Source of the DNA: Verrucomicrobiota bacterium JB024
Lineage (GTDB): Bacteria; Verrucomicrobiota; Verrucomicrobiia; Opitutales; Cerasicoccaceae
Length of the DNA stretch: 64,000 nucleotides
NCBI GenBank assembly: GCA_030673825.1
Contig: JAUTCS010000075.1
Coordinates: forward strand, 1-64,000
Direction of reading: 5' to 3'
A program made the translations under genes and the position numbers. The notes below the pieces were generated by a model, which made no database searches, was not told the origin of the DNA, and saw nothing but the letters and a program-made list of their open reading frames with translations. This document shows, one piece after another, positions 35,676 to 44,992 of this stretch; the first letter of the stretch is position 1; each line of letters begins with the position of its first letter.

Positions 35676-38600
35676 CTATTCCGCATCCGCCGAGACTTTC
35701 AAAAAGAGAAAGCGCGTCTCCCCCGCGGCGAGCGCAGCGGCATCTGTGACCGTAACGGTTTCGGTGCCGTCGCCGTTGGACTCGATGGCTTCAGATGCCA
35801 CCAGTTCAGAGAAAGGCTCACCTCCCGGCGAGGGGCTGCCCCCCACCGCGTAAAGCGAGGCATCGGCCCCCGCCGGGCGCACATAGGAGAGAGACAATGT
35901 CCCATCAGATGAACGCGTCACCCGCGGCAGCCGCACCCGTGTCAACGCGTCGGCATCGTGCAGGGGGTCGATCCCCAGCGCGAACTCAAGCAGGTTGACG
36001 GTGCCGTTCCCGTTGGCGTCAAAGGCAGGGCTCCAGACGCTGCCCGAGCCCTCCATCGCCCCGGCGTAGTGCGCCGCCCAGTTCGCATAAGTATAGGACA
36101 ACAGGGTCACATTCACCTCGGTATCCCCAGACAAGACATAGCCCTCCCCCGGCTCCAGAGTAAGCGTCAGCACCCGCGCCACACCGTCCGTGCGCGTAAG
36201 CGCCTCAATGGCAAAGCTGGCCTCGGTCTCGCCTGCCTCGACAGTCAGGCTGCTCGGTAACGGCGAAAAATCCTCCCCCGCAACGGCATCGCCTCCAAGC
36301 GTGTAACTAAGCGTCAACGCCTGAGCCGGGGCCGGGTCGATCCCCACCGTGACCGGAAATCCGTTGGCTGCGCGCTGGAGTAGCTCGCCATCGGTGCTTG
36401 TCATGAAAACCTGATACACGCCGTCCACCGAGACCTTCCAGGTCCGCCGCACCGTAGCGTAACCATCGTCCGCCACCAGCGCTACCGTGTGGAGTCCGGG
36501 TGTTTCGAAAGTAAAGACCGGACTCGCCGTGCCAGCACCCTCCACCGTGTAAGTACCCGCCTCGGCCAGCACGGACCAGGCAAGCGCGGGCGCTTGCGGC
36601 CCGTCTTCGTCGGTCACGGTCAACGTCGGCGTCCAAGCTGTGCCGGCTTCCACAGTGAGGGTCTGCGGATCGCCGATGAGGGGGGCGTGATTCGCCGCCA
36701 ACCGTGTGACCTCCTCGGGCTCCAACACGCGATCATAGACGCGTACCTCGTCCAGCCGCCCGTCCAGCCCGCGGTCGCCGGTTGGCTGGTTGCCCAGCCA
36801 GGCGAGCCCAGCTCCGGTGATCATCTCAAAACTCCCGGAGCCCGACTTGTGCAAGCTACGTTGCTCCACGCCGTCGATGTACAGAGACGGTGCCTCGTCG
36901 CCATCCCTCCAGGTGGCCGCCACATGGTACCAGCGGTCTGTACCGACCGATCCTACCGGCGTGGACCAGATGTCCGCATTAGTGGCATAGTGACGGGCGA
37001 ACTTCAGGCTCGGCCCCCTGCTCGCTCCGACTTGCGAAAAAATCAACGCCCACTCCTGCCCGTCGATGACACGGGGCAACGCCACGACCGACGAGTCCGC
37101 CCGGACCCACGCGCTGAGCGAGACCGTCGGCAAACTCGGCAGTGAGCCGACCTGCACACCCTCGAACTCGCCGCCATGGCCCGCGTACGCGCCGCCGTCC
37201 ACACCGGTGCCGCGCCCGGCTCCATTGGCCAGCGCGCCTGTGTGCCCTTGGCCCGAGGTATCCGCCACCGTGTCGCCCTCCCCGTCAAACAGCCACTCGG
37301 CCACCAGTCCACCCTCCACCGGCCGGGTTCCGACCGTTACCGAGCAGGTGTCGCTACGGGCTACGCCGTCCGTCATCACGGTCGCGCTCAAGGTGTATAC
37401 GCCCGTTTCGGTAAAGCTCGCCCACGCCGTTGTCGGACTTTCGACAGTTATCGTCACCCCCGCACTGGGCACGACCGACCAGCTCACGCCATACTCCGGC
37501 GCGACGGCCTCGCCCGCTACCGTTACCGCAGCCTCCAGCCGCAGGGCTGCCGACGTGTCACCGAGAAAAACGTCTCCGGCGGGCGAGACGAGTTCGACCT
37601 CCTCCACCCCGGTCAAGGCATCGAGCAGACGCCCGACGTTCAGCCGACCGCCCGTCGCCGTCGATCCGCTGAGCGCGGGCACCAGGTCCACACTCGCCAG
37701 CAGGGCATCCCGCACCGCTTGTGCGTCCGCCTCCGGGGCGGCGGCAAAGGCCAGCGCCACGGCCCCGGCCACCTGAGGCGCGGCCATCGAGGTACCGCTG
37801 CGCGTGGTGTAGCTATCACCCGTCCAGGTCGAAAAAATATCCACCCCCGGCGCCGCCAGATCCACCGTAGACGCGCCAAAGTTCGAGGTGGTCGAGAGGT
37901 TGTCCGCGTCGTCCGAGTTGGCGACATTGACCACGTGAGTACCGGGATGAGCGCCGGGGTAAACCGGCACGGCGTCCACATCCGTTGCGGTGTTGCCTGC
38001 CGCCGCCACGAAGATGATCCCCGCCTCGCCCTGCCGGTCGATCGCCGCCTGCTCGGCATCGCTGATACCTTCGCCGCTGTAGGAGTTATTGGATACAACG
38101 ACGTTGACCCCGTGCTCCGTACGCAGCGCGTAAAGGTAGTCCAGCGCCTCCACCACCGCCGAGACGGTAAAGCTCGTGCTGCCGATGCGCAGCGGAAGCA
38201 CTGAGACGGACCAGTTTACCCCGGTCACGCCGGTCGCATTTCCGCCGACAGCTCCGGCGATCCCCGCCACATGCGTACCGTGCCCGACGGCGTCATCCGG
38301 CGCGTTGTCGTCGTCGGCCATGTCCCAGCCGTGCACGTCGTCCGCATAGCCGTTGTCGTCGTCGTCGAGTCCGTTGCCCGCGATCTCGCCGGGATTCGTC
38401 CAGAGGTTGGCCGCCAAGTCCGGATGGTCCAGGTCCATTCCCGTGTCAATCACCGCCAGCACAACCTCCGCAGAGCCCGTCGAGACATCCCATGCCGCCG
38501 CGCTGCCGATCAGGCCATGCGCGTACTGCTGCGAAAAATCCGGATCGTCCGGCTCCAGCGCGGGAAAGCGCAGGTAATCCGGCTCGGCGCGATCAAAGCC

Positions 38601-39224
38601 CAACCCACTCACGGTAGCTCTCGCCGCAGGAACAGCCTCCAGTGTCGCCCCGGGCAAAGCGATTAACAACAGGTAGGGTGAGCGGCTCCGCTCGATAGCA
38701 TAGCCCGCCGCCGCCAACTGTTCCTGCGCCTGAAGCGCGTCCTGCGGCGTATCTAGCGAGATCAGCAAGCGGTCCGCCAGCATGGCCGTTTGCGAGACAC
38801 GCACGCGCGCGCCGGAGGGCAGCGTCTCGTAAACATCTTCCACCCGCAACAGGTGTGCCTGGCCCGCATGCCGCATCAGGCGCAGTTGCCGCCAACGTCC
38901 ATCCGCCAGTTGTTCCCAGCGCTCATCCAGCACGAGCCCCGCCGCCAAACGGTCAGGCACGCCGGCGGCTACGGGAAGCGCAACCTGGCCGGAGGCCGGA
39001 ACGGCGGAAGGGGTCGCGGACGGCTTCGGTACCGATGCAGGCCGAGTCAACTCCTCACCCGCCAAGCGTTCTCCCGGGGCGGTGGGCTGCACCGACGGGA
39101 CGTCATCCACGGCGGAAACCGTTCGCGCCCCGCCGACACCGGAGCGGCCCGTCGGCCACAGTGCCACGAGTACGGCCCCGAGCAGGGCCGCCACCGCCCA
39201 CCGGACTGTACGCGCGTGCCACAT
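35676..39224 (-). CDS. Secreted multidomain S8 subtilisin-like protease
   Basis: A 1182-aa protein from ATG 39224 (MWHARTVRWAVAALLGAVLV, a signal peptide/anchor). Upstream codons to 39329 are not signal-like. A propeptide-like region precedes the S8 domain with catalytic Asp in VLAVIDTGMDLDHPDL, His in VGHGTHVAGIAG, oxyanion Asn in VVSNNSYSG and Ser in RSGTSMAAPQVAG. Then come Ig-like segments, a LamG/concanavalin domain (YHVAATWRDGDEAPSLYIDG), a Calx-beta-like repeat (DAVAGEDFSPLPSSLTVEAG) and the C-terminal module with NGTVNLLEFALGIDP common in Opitutae exoproteins. It probably degrades extracellular protein. No PEP-CTERM tail is present. Confidence 0.92.
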   Translation of the reverse strand: MWHARTVRWAVAALLGAVLVALWPTGRSGVGGARTVSAVDDVPSVQPTAPGERLAGEELTRPASVPKPSATPSAVPASGQVALPVAAGVPDRLAAGLVLDERWEQLADGRWRQLRLMRHAGQAHLLRVEDVYETLPSGARVRVSQTAMLADRLLISLDTPQDALQAQEQLAAAGYAIERSRSPYLLLIALPGATLEAVPAARATVSGLGFDRAEPDYLRFPALEPDDPDFSQQYAHGLIGSAAAWDVSTGSAEVVLAVIDTGMDLDHPDLAANLWTNPGEIAGNGLDDDDNGYADDVHGWDMADDDNAPDDAVGHGTHVAGIAGAVGGNATGVTGVNWSVSVLPLRIGSTSFTVSAVVEALDYLYALRTEHGVNVVVSNNSYSGEGISDAEQAAIDRQGEAGIIFVAAAGNTATDVDAVPVYPGAHPGTHVVNVANSDDADNLSTTSNFGASTVDLAAPGVDIFSTWTGDSYTTRSGTSMAAPQVAGAVALAFAAAPEADAQAVRDALLASVDLVPALSGSTATGGRLNVGRLLDALTGVEEVELVSPAGDVFLGDTSAALRLEAAVTVAGEAVAPEYGVSWSVVPSAGVTITVESPTTAWASFTETGVYTLSATVMTDGVARSDTCSVTVGTRPVEGGLVAEWLFDGEGDTVADTSGQGHTGALANGAGRGTGVDGGAYAGHGGEFEGVQVGSLPSLPTVSLSAWVRADSSVVALPRVIDGQEWALIFSQVGASRGPSLKFARHYATNADIWSTPVGSVGTDRWYHVAATWRDGDEAPSLYIDGVEQRSLHKSGSGSFEMITGAGLAWLGNQPTGDRGLDGRLDEVRVYDRVLEPEEVTRLAANHAPLIGDPQTLTVEAGTAWTPTLTVTDEDGPQAPALAWSVLAEAGTYTVEGAGTASPVFTFETPGLHTVALVADDGYATVRRTWKVSVDGVYQVFMTSTDGELLQRAANGFPVTVGIDPAPAQALTLSYTLGGDAVAGEDFSPLPSSLTVEAGETEASFAIEALTRTDGVARVLTLTLEPGEGYVLSGDTEVNVTLLSYTYANWAAHYAGAMEGSGSVWSPAFDANGNGTVNLLEFALGIDPLHDADALTRVRLPRVTRSSDGTLSLSYVRPAGADASLYAVGGSPSPGGEPFSELVASEAIESNGDGTETVTVTDAAALAAGETRFLFLKVSADAE

Positions 39225-39409
39225 AAACAAACCCCGCAAGCATGAGGAGTTCACCCCCGGAGAACAGTTCAAAATCCACCCGCGACCGGACATCTTCCAC
39301 AAGCACCTGCCCGTGTGGAATTTATCCACCGCAAAAATACAACCGGTCCATGTTTTTCAACCCCGCCGAACCCGATGTTCCAACCGATCCAACCCAGCCA
39401 ACCGAACGA

Positions 39410-39437
39410 TTGTGTGATCAAAAATCCGTGATAATAT
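39410..39437 (+). promoter_or_regulatory. Possible sigma-70 promoter of the capsid cassette
   Basis: TTGTGT (39410-39415), a 16-nt spacer and TAATAT (39432-39437), about 65 bp ahead of the first cassette gene. Matches are partial. It lies in the 277-bp spacer divergent to the subtilase, which also holds a degenerate direct repeat CCAACCGATCC/CCAACCGAACG near 39380-39408 and nothing else seen. Confidence 0.3.
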
Positions 39438-39501
39438 CCGTGCCATCACGCGGTCGCCGCCGACGGCCAACCGCCTCCCACGACCCAACTTTCCGCCATC
39501 C

Positions 39502-39771
39502 ATGATCAAACGCCAGATACTTCGCCAGACCATCCTTCTCCAACTGGAGGCAGCCGCCCCGGCCTTTCTCCCCGTCGAGACGCTGCTGACCGGCATCCGC
39601 GCCGCCGGCTACGAGATCAACGACAAGCTCCTGCGCCGCGAGCTGACCTACCTCGATGACAAATCGCTCATCGACAGCGCGCTGCCCGACCTCGACCCTG
39701 CCGACCGGCGCTACCGCCTCGGCGCCGCCGGACAGGACTTCCTCGATGCCAACGGGCTGAGCCAGTCCTGA
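39502..39771 (+). CDS. Small winged-helix-like protein, first gene of capsid cassette
   Basis: An 89-aa protein (MIKRQILRQTILLQLEAAAP). The pattern LRRELTYLDDKSLIDSALPD followed by RRYRLGAAGQDFLDANG has the shape of a small winged-helix domain: recognition helix, beta wing, then the C-terminal 'G-x-DFL' helix. Similar short proteins precede the terminase genes of Mu-like phages. It could be a cassette regulator or a packaging accessory. The gene starts the one-strand run that ends at 50673, 29 bp before the small terminase gene. Confidence 0.7.
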   Translation: MIKRQILRQTILLQLEAAAPAFLPVETLLTGIRAAGYEINDKLLRRELTYLDDKSLIDSALPDLDPADRRYRLGAAGQDFLDANGLSQS

Positions 39772-39789
39772 CCGCCCTTTTCTTTTTAC

Positions 39790-39808
39790 GTATCGAAAAA
39801 ATGGATAC
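39790..39808. repeat. GTATC...GATAC inverted repeat at terminase small subunit start
   Basis: GTATC, 9 nt of A-rich sequence, GATAC; the site overlaps the start codon (39801) of the next gene. Related full sites are at 49220-49237 and 49517-49535, and half sites occur at several other cassette gene junctions. Confidence 0.65.
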
Positions 39809-40397
39809 GCCACAAATAGCTTTCTCCGGGAAACCGGGATCAGAGAAAAGCCAGAGCAGTAGTGAGACACCGCCGCCGGTCGGTCCCGTCGAGTCGGCCC
39901 CCGTCACCGGGCAGACGACGCAAAGCCGGCACCCCAACCACGAGACGGGCGGAGCCCCTGAGGGCTCCGCCCCCTCACCGGCGGGCGCGGACAGGGAAGC
40001 CTTTCTTGCACATCTGACTTCCCTTCGTTGGGCAAAAAAAATCACCAACCTGATTCTAAGAACCAACAACCCCAAGCACAGAAAAGTTCGAGGAACCATC
40101 GACCACACTTGGCAACTCCTCTTCGAGCTCGTCCGAAATGTCAGCAAAGGGGCCAAGTCCTTCGATCAGGCCGAGTTGGCAACTTACAACACGCTTTCAT
40201 CGATTATCCAACGGCTCAGTTCATCCTACATCCAGATCAACAATCTTGAGACAAAGCTCTGCGTCGACGAGCAGGAGCGCTTCGAACGCGAAAAGCAGAA
40301 GACTAAAATGCTTCAGGACCTCAAGGACGCCCGCACCCGCGGCGGCCTCACCCTCGAAACCATCCGCGAGCTCGAGCAGACGCTCAAGCTGCTATGA
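39801..40397 (+). CDS. Probable terminase small subunit (Mu gp27-position protein)
   Basis: A 198-aa protein. Residues 1-68 are Pro/Ser/Gly-rich and disordered. Residues 70-198 are helical and charged (RWAKKITNLILRTNNPKHRK ... ELEQTLKLL) with a coiled-coil C-terminus. I do not recognise the sequence itself. The call rests on position: it overlaps the large terminase start by ATGA, where Mu-like phages place their small terminase. The helical part is AT-richer than the neighbours. No clear shortened start is available, and the MDTPQ start overlaps the GTATC/GATAC repeat. Confidence 0.55.
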   Translation: MDTPQIAFSGKPGSEKSQSSSETPPPVGPVESAPVTGQTTQSRHPNHETGGAPEGSAPSPAGADREAFLAHLTSLRWAKKITNLILRTNNPKHRKVRGTIDHTWQLLFELVRNVSKGAKSFDQAELATYNTLSSIIQRLSSSYIQINNLETKLCVDEQERFEREKQKTKMLQDLKDARTRGGLTLETIRELEQTLKLL

Positions 40398-41869
40398 CCG
40401 CCCACGCCCCCACCGCCATGAACGCCTCCCCCGTCACGACTTCCGCCGCTCAGCTCGCCCAGACTACGGCACAGCCGCTGCCGTTTTTCCTGCCCTATCA
40501 GCGCAAGTGGATCGAGGACACCTCGCGACTGAAAATCATGGAAAAGTCGCGCCAGATCGGCCTGTCCTGGACCAGCGCCTACAGCCTCGTGCGGGAGCAG
40601 TCCCGCTCCGACGCCCGGCTCGACGCCTGGGTTTCCTCCCGTGACGAGATGCAGGCCCGCCTCTTTCTGGAGGACGCCAAGTCCTTCGCCTCCATCCTGC
40701 ACCGCGCCGCCGGGGACCTCGGCGCGACTGTGGTGAGCGAGGGTGGCGGCTCGGCCTTCGCGCTGGAGTTCGCCAACGGCCGACGCCTGCACTGCCTCTC
40801 CAGCAACGCCGACGCGCAGGCGGGCAAGCGCGGCACGCGCCTGCTCGACGAGTTCGCGCTCCACCCCGACCCGCGCCACCTCTACGCCATCGCCTATCCC
40901 GGCATCACCTGGGGCGGTCAGCTCGAGATCGTCTCCACTCACCGCGGCTCGAACAATTTCTTCAACCAGCTCATCCGCGAAGTCACCGAGCAGGGCAACC
41001 CGAAGGGCTTCTCCCACCACCGCGTCACCCTCCAGGACGCGCTCGACCAGGGCTTCCTCACCAAGCTCAAGGAAAAGCTCCCGCCCGAGGACCCCCGCGC
41101 CCACATGGATGAGGCCGCGTACTACGACTTCATCCGCGCCTCCTGCGCCGACGAGGAGAGCTTTCAACAGGAGTACCTCTGCCGCCCCGCCGACGACACC
41201 ACGGCGTTTCTGTCCTGGGAGCTGATCAGCGAGTGCGAGTACGCCGCCCGCGACGAGTGGGAGATCCCGCTTGCGGCCTGTGCCGCCGGGGACGCGGAGA
41301 AGCAGGGGCGCGACCTGCGCCTGGCCCATGACCTGTACCTGGGCGTGGACATCGGACGCGAGCACGACCTGTCCGTCTTCTGGCTGGTCGAGCGCATCAA
41401 CGACCTCTCTCTCACCCGCAACGTCACCACGCTCGAGCGCACGCCCTTCGCGCAGCAGGAGGAGGTGCTCGACGCCTTCCTCTCGCTGCCCACCCTGCGC
41501 CGCGCCTGCATCGACCAGAGCGGCCTCGGGCGGCAGTTCGCCGAGCGCGCCGCCGCCCGCTACGGCGGCTACCGCGTCGAGGGGGTGACCTTCACCGCCG
41601 GGCTCAAGGAAGCGCTCGCCTACCCCGTGCGCAGCGCCTTCGAGAACCGCACCCTGCGTATCCCTCCGGACAAGCGCATCCGTGCCGACCTGCGCGCCGT
41701 CAAAAAAGAAGCCACCGCCTCGGGCAATGTCCGCTTCTGCGCCGAGCGCGGGGCCAACGGCCACGCCGACCGTTTCTGGGCGCTCGCCCTCGCCCTCCAT
41801 GCCGGACGCCAGCCCGCCGCCCGCGCCACCCACTACGAATCCCTTAATCTCCCGGCCCGCGGTCGCTGA
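40394..41869 (+). CDS. Phage terminase large subunit (Mu gp28-like)
   Basis: A 491-aa packaging motor. The ATPase domain has a gp28-type Walker A variant, MEKSRQIGLSW, at residues 50-60, and a Walker B region GTRLLDEFALHPDP. The RNase H-like nuclease starts at DLYLGVDIGREHDLSVFW, near residue 315. The C-terminal GANGHADRFWALALALHA is a hallmark of Mu gp28 homologues. Full length and apparently intact. It cuts and translocates DNA into procapsids. The gene overlaps the previous one by 4 bp (ATGA), indicating coupled translation. Confidence 0.92.
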   Translation: MTAHAPTAMNASPVTTSAAQLAQTTAQPLPFFLPYQRKWIEDTSRLKIMEKSRQIGLSWTSAYSLVREQSRSDARLDAWVSSRDEMQARLFLEDAKSFASILHRAAGDLGATVVSEGGGSAFALEFANGRRLHCLSSNADAQAGKRGTRLLDEFALHPDPRHLYAIAYPGITWGGQLEIVSTHRGSNNFFNQLIREVTEQGNPKGFSHHRVTLQDALDQGFLTKLKEKLPPEDPRAHMDEAAYYDFIRASCADEESFQQEYLCRPADDTTAFLSWELISECEYAARDEWEIPLAACAAGDAEKQGRDLRLAHDLYLGVDIGREHDLSVFWLVERINDLSLTRNVTTLERTPFAQQEEVLDAFLSLPTLRRACIDQSGLGRQFAERAAARYGGYRVEGVTFTAGLKEALAYPVRSAFENRTLRIPPDKRIRADLRAVKKEATASGNVRFCAERGANGHADRFWALALALHAGRQPAARATHYESLNLPARGR

Positions 41870-41883
41870 GTGATCCATCCCGA

Positions 41884-41903
41884 ACGTATCCAATTTTAAC
41901 TAC
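41884..41903. repeat. Direct repeat ACGTATCCAATTTTAACTAC, copy 1
   Basis: A 20-nt sequence upstream of the portal gene; it recurs with one mismatch at 44332-44351 upstream of the decoration protein gene. It contains the GTATCCA half of the cassette motif. Confidence 0.7.
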
Positions 41904-41918
41904 ACAAACGCCACCTCC

Positions 41919-43133
41919 ATGAAAACCGCCTCCCTCATCCCGACCGATCGCGCCCGCAGTTCCCGACGTGCGACGTTTAACCCGATCCGCCACCTCACGC
42001 CGGGGACGCTCACGCGCATGCTCGACTCCTTTCACGCCGGGGAGCTGCGCCAGGCCGCGCTGGCCTGGGAAGCGATCGAGCAGCGCGACGACCTCGTCAA
42101 GGCCGTCGCCACCAAGCGCAAAAAAGCCGTCGGGCGCTTCGGCTGGGAGATCGAGTCCTTTGACGATTCCGAGGAAGCCCGCCGCCACGCCGCCGCGCTG
42201 AAATTCCTCTACCGCCAGCTCACCGCCGCCCACGCCTGCGATCTCAACGAGATCGGCGGCTTTTCCCTGCTCGTACGCCAGATGATGGACGCCGTCGGCA
42301 AACGCTACGCCGTCCACGAGATTGTCTGGCAGCCCGTGCGCCGAGCCACCAATCAGGAGACGGACGAGCCCGAACTGCCCGCCACGCTGTTGACCGCACA
42401 GTTCCGATTCGTGCCGCTATGGTTCATGGAAAACCGCACCGGACGGCTGCGTTTCCTGGAGAGCGACACCGCAACGCAGGGCCGTGAGCTGGAGCAGGAC
42501 GGTTGGCTCGTCACCACGGGCGACGGGCTGATGGAGGCCACCGCCATTGCCTATCTGTTCAAGCACCTGCCCCTGCGCGACTGGCTCGTATACTGCGAGC
42601 GCAACGGCATGCCCGGCGTGCGCGGCGTGACCGACGCCGCCCCCGGCACCCCCGAGTGGGAGGCCGCCCGCGACGCCGTGCGCGACTTCGGGGCGGAGTT
42701 CCATGCGCTCATGTCGCGGGGAACGGAGATCGAGGCCATCGACCTGCGCGGCGGCGGCGAGCTGCCCTACCCCGCGCTCGTGGACCGCATGGACAAGGCC
42801 ATCGCCACGCTCTGGCGCGGCAGCAGCATGGGCACCGTGGCCGACTCCGGAGCGGGTATCTCGCTCCAGGGCAAGGAGACCGCGCTGATCGAGCGCGAGG
42901 ACGCCGAGCACATCGCCGGCACCCTCCACACTCAGGTGGACCGCCCCGCCCTGCGCTTCCTTTTCAATACGGACCAGCCACGCGCCCGCGTCGTCATCCG
43001 CCACAAGGAAAGCGGTCTCTCGTCCGAGGAGCTCGACACCGCCCGCGACCTGCTCAGCACAGCGATCCCCAAGGTTATTCACCAGTTCGTCCGCCGCCTG
43101 ATGGGCAAGAGCAATGCCCCGCTGAGCGCGTAG
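41919..43133 (+). CDS. Phage portal protein, DUF935 (Mu gp29-like)
   Basis: A 404-aa protein with DUF935 features: RQAALAWEAIEQRDDLVKAV and KRKKAVGRFGWEIE near the N-terminus, EIVWQPV, YLFKHLPLRDWLVYCERNGM centrally, and the C-terminal ARDLLSTAIPKVIHQFVRRLMG. Portal dodecamers form the DNA gate at one capsid vertex and dock the terminase. At 404 aa it is shorter than Mu gp29 (about 510), mainly at the C-terminus, which in Mu reaches toward gp30/tail-side partners; those partners are absent here. Confidence 0.9.
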   Translation: MKTASLIPTDRARSSRRATFNPIRHLTPGTLTRMLDSFHAGELRQAALAWEAIEQRDDLVKAVATKRKKAVGRFGWEIESFDDSEEARRHAAALKFLYRQLTAAHACDLNEIGGFSLLVRQMMDAVGKRYAVHEIVWQPVRRATNQETDEPELPATLLTAQFRFVPLWFMENRTGRLRFLESDTATQGRELEQDGWLVTTGDGLMEATAIAYLFKHLPLRDWLVYCERNGMPGVRGVTDAAPGTPEWEAARDAVRDFGAEFHALMSRGTEIEAIDLRGGGELPYPALVDRMDKAIATLWRGSSMGTVADSGAGISLQGKETALIEREDAEHIAGTLHTQVDRPALRFLFNTDQPRARVVIRHKESGLSSEELDTARDLLSTAIPKVIHQFVRRLMGKSNAPLSA

Positions 43134-43199
43134 TTAAAATCCATGACAGACTGACACGCTCATCAAAAGCAACACCACCAACTTTATTTCCAGACATCC

Positions 43200-44327
43200 A
43201 TGAACGAAGACACGATCACCACTCTCGTCACCCAGGAATGGTCCAATGCCACCTCCGGGTGGCTCAAGCTCGCCGACTACGGCGACTGGCCGCACGCCCG
43301 TGGCATCCAGCGCCTCAGCCGCGAGGCCGCCGGGCACATGTGTGAGTATTTCAAGTCCCTGCGCGGGCGCCTGGCCCGGCGCTTCGGCGGGCTGCCCGTG
43401 TACATCGGCCACCCGGACGATCCCGGCTTCGCCGGAAACAGCGGCCACGACGACACCCGCGCCTACGCCTGGATCGCCGACATGCAGGACCGCGATGACG
43501 GCCTCTATGTGCTCCCGCGCTGGTCTCAGGCCGGACGAGAACTTCTCGCCAACGCCTTTTATAAATTCCTCTCTCCCCGCTGGGCCATGCGCCACCTGGA
43601 GGCCGACATCTACGAGCCCGTCCGCCTCATCTCCATCGGCCTGACCAACCAGCCCAATATCCCCGGCGAAACCATCGCCAACGAGCTTCGCCCGGACAGA
43701 CCTGCTGAATCTACCAACACGGATGTCGAGAAACACACGGACGGCACGACGAACCTGGACGGCTCCGCCCCCGAGTCCCGTCCGGTCGAAGCCCTCGACG
43801 TGCTGGAGCTGCTCGGCGTGGACCCCGAGGGCGACTGGCGCGGGGCCTGCCGCGAGCTCGCCGCCAACGCCCGCCGCTGGCAAAAAGAAGGTGCCGAGCT
43901 GGCCGACACCAACACCGAGCTCTCCGCCGAAAACGAACGCTTTTACCGCATCGCCAACGAGAGCGAGAGAACACGCACGCACTCGCAGGAAGCCTTCGCC
44001 AACGAGCGGCGTGCACGCATCGCACTGTTGCTCGATCACGCGCTGTTGCGCGGACGCATCCTGCCCCACGAGCGTGAGACCTGGGAGCGAGGGCTGGAGG
44101 CGGACTTTGACACCGGTCTGCGTGAGCTCTGCAACGCCGAGTGCGCCCTGCACACCCAGCCCCGCACACGCGAACTCGGGCGGCGCGCCCCACTCGTGCA
44201 GAAGCGCCGCGATTTCCTCGCACTCGTCAACGAGCGCATCGACAGCACCGGGGAAGATTTCAGCACCGCCTGGTCCGCCCTCAAGCGCGACCGCCCTGAC
44301 CTCTACGACCAGCTCAAGCTTATTTAG
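43200..44327 (+). CDS. Mu-like I protein: capsid maturation protease with scaffold region
   Basis: A 375-aa protein. Residues 15-165 match the Mu I-protein domain (WLKLADYGDWPHARGIQRLS, LPVYIGHPDDPGFAG, AYAWIADMQDRDDGLYVLPRW, RLISIGLTNQPNIPG). Residues 200-300 are charged and coiled-coil-like (ELADTNTELSAENERFYRIA), as expected for an embedded scaffold. It would shape and then proteolyse the procapsid interior. The position between portal and capsid is standard for Mu-like head modules. Confidence 0.88.
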   Translation: MNEDTITTLVTQEWSNATSGWLKLADYGDWPHARGIQRLSREAAGHMCEYFKSLRGRLARRFGGLPVYIGHPDDPGFAGNSGHDDTRAYAWIADMQDRDDGLYVLPRWSQAGRELLANAFYKFLSPRWAMRHLEADIYEPVRLISIGLTNQPNIPGETIANELRPDRPAESTNTDVEKHTDGTTNLDGSAPESRPVEALDVLELLGVDPEGDWRGACRELAANARRWQKEGAELADTNTELSAENERFYRIANESERTRTHSQEAFANERRARIALLLDHALLRGRILPHERETWERGLEADFDTGLRELCNAECALHTQPRTRELGRRAPLVQKRRDFLALVNERIDSTGEDFSTAWSALKRDRPDLYDQLKLI

Positions 44328-44331
44328 TCAC

Positions 44332-44351
44332 ACGTATCCAATTTTCACTAC
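44332..44351. repeat. Direct repeat ACGTATCCAATTTTCACTAC, copy 2
   Basis: Matches the copy at 41884-41903 at 19 of 20 positions; located 63 bp ahead of the decoration protein gene. Confidence 0.7.
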
Positions 44352-44413
44352 TAAAAGGCCCAACCTGAATCCCTTCGGAGAAAACCGACATCAACCACCA
44401 ACAACCATTCGAC

Positions 44414-44953
44414 ATGATTCGTTTCCTTAAAAACCTGTTCAAGACCCGTCCGGTCTTCGCAAACGTCGCCGAGGGTGTTCACCCCGGCCTCGTCACCCGC
44501 ACCCTCGAAAGCACGGTTACTACGCGCCATCTGATCGGCAAGACCGGCAGCACTGCCAGCCAGGTCGCCGTCTGTGGGGCCGCCGACAGCCCGCTGGGCG
44601 TCATCACCGACACCGGCGCGGCGGGCGACCCCGTCAACGTCAACCTCCTGTCCTCCACCCGCACGACCGCGCTCATGATCGCCGCCGAGGCCATCTCGGT
44701 CGGTGAGGACGTGTACACCGCCACTGGTGGCAAGGTGCAAGACCAGCCCGTCGTCACGGGGACCTACTACCAAGTCGGCCGCGCCCTCACGGCGGCCACC
44801 GGCGACGGCTCCATCATCGAGGTCGAGCCCTGCGCCCCGCGTAAGCTGATCGTGGCCGAGGCCTTCACCGGCGTCGGTAACACCGACGTGATCACGCTGG
44901 CGGGCATTCTCCAGCAGGGCCCGGACAAGATCGTCATGCTCCCGGACATGTAA
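44414..44953 (+). CDS. Capsid decoration/DUF2190-like protein
   Basis: A 179-aa protein made of short glycine-rich beta segments (GKTGSTASQVAVCGAADSPL, GVITDTGAAGDPVNVNLL, VYTATGGKVQDQPVVTGTYY, VGRALTAATGDGSIIEVEPC). This pattern is typical of DUF2190/head-stabilising decoration proteins encoded just before major capsid genes. Its first 20 residues are basic and hydrophobic (MIRFLKNLFKTRPVF). It probably cements the mature shell. The assignment rests on composition and position. Confidence 0.7.
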   Translation: MIRFLKNLFKTRPVFANVAEGVHPGLVTRTLESTVTTRHLIGKTGSTASQVAVCGAADSPLGVITDTGAAGDPVNVNLLSSTRTTALMIAAEAISVGEDVYTATGGKVQDQPVVTGTYYQVGRALTAATGDGSIIEVEPCAPRKLIVAEAFTGVGNTDVITLAGILQQGPDKIVMLPDM

Positions 44954-44992
44954 TGCCCGGTCAATACACCAACCCTTCATCCTCATTCCATC

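Noticed and set aside
35676-39224. PEP-CTERM substrate of the exosortase in the subtilase
   Set aside because: The C-terminus ends FLFLKVSADAE without the PEP motif, transmembrane helix and basic tail required for sorting.
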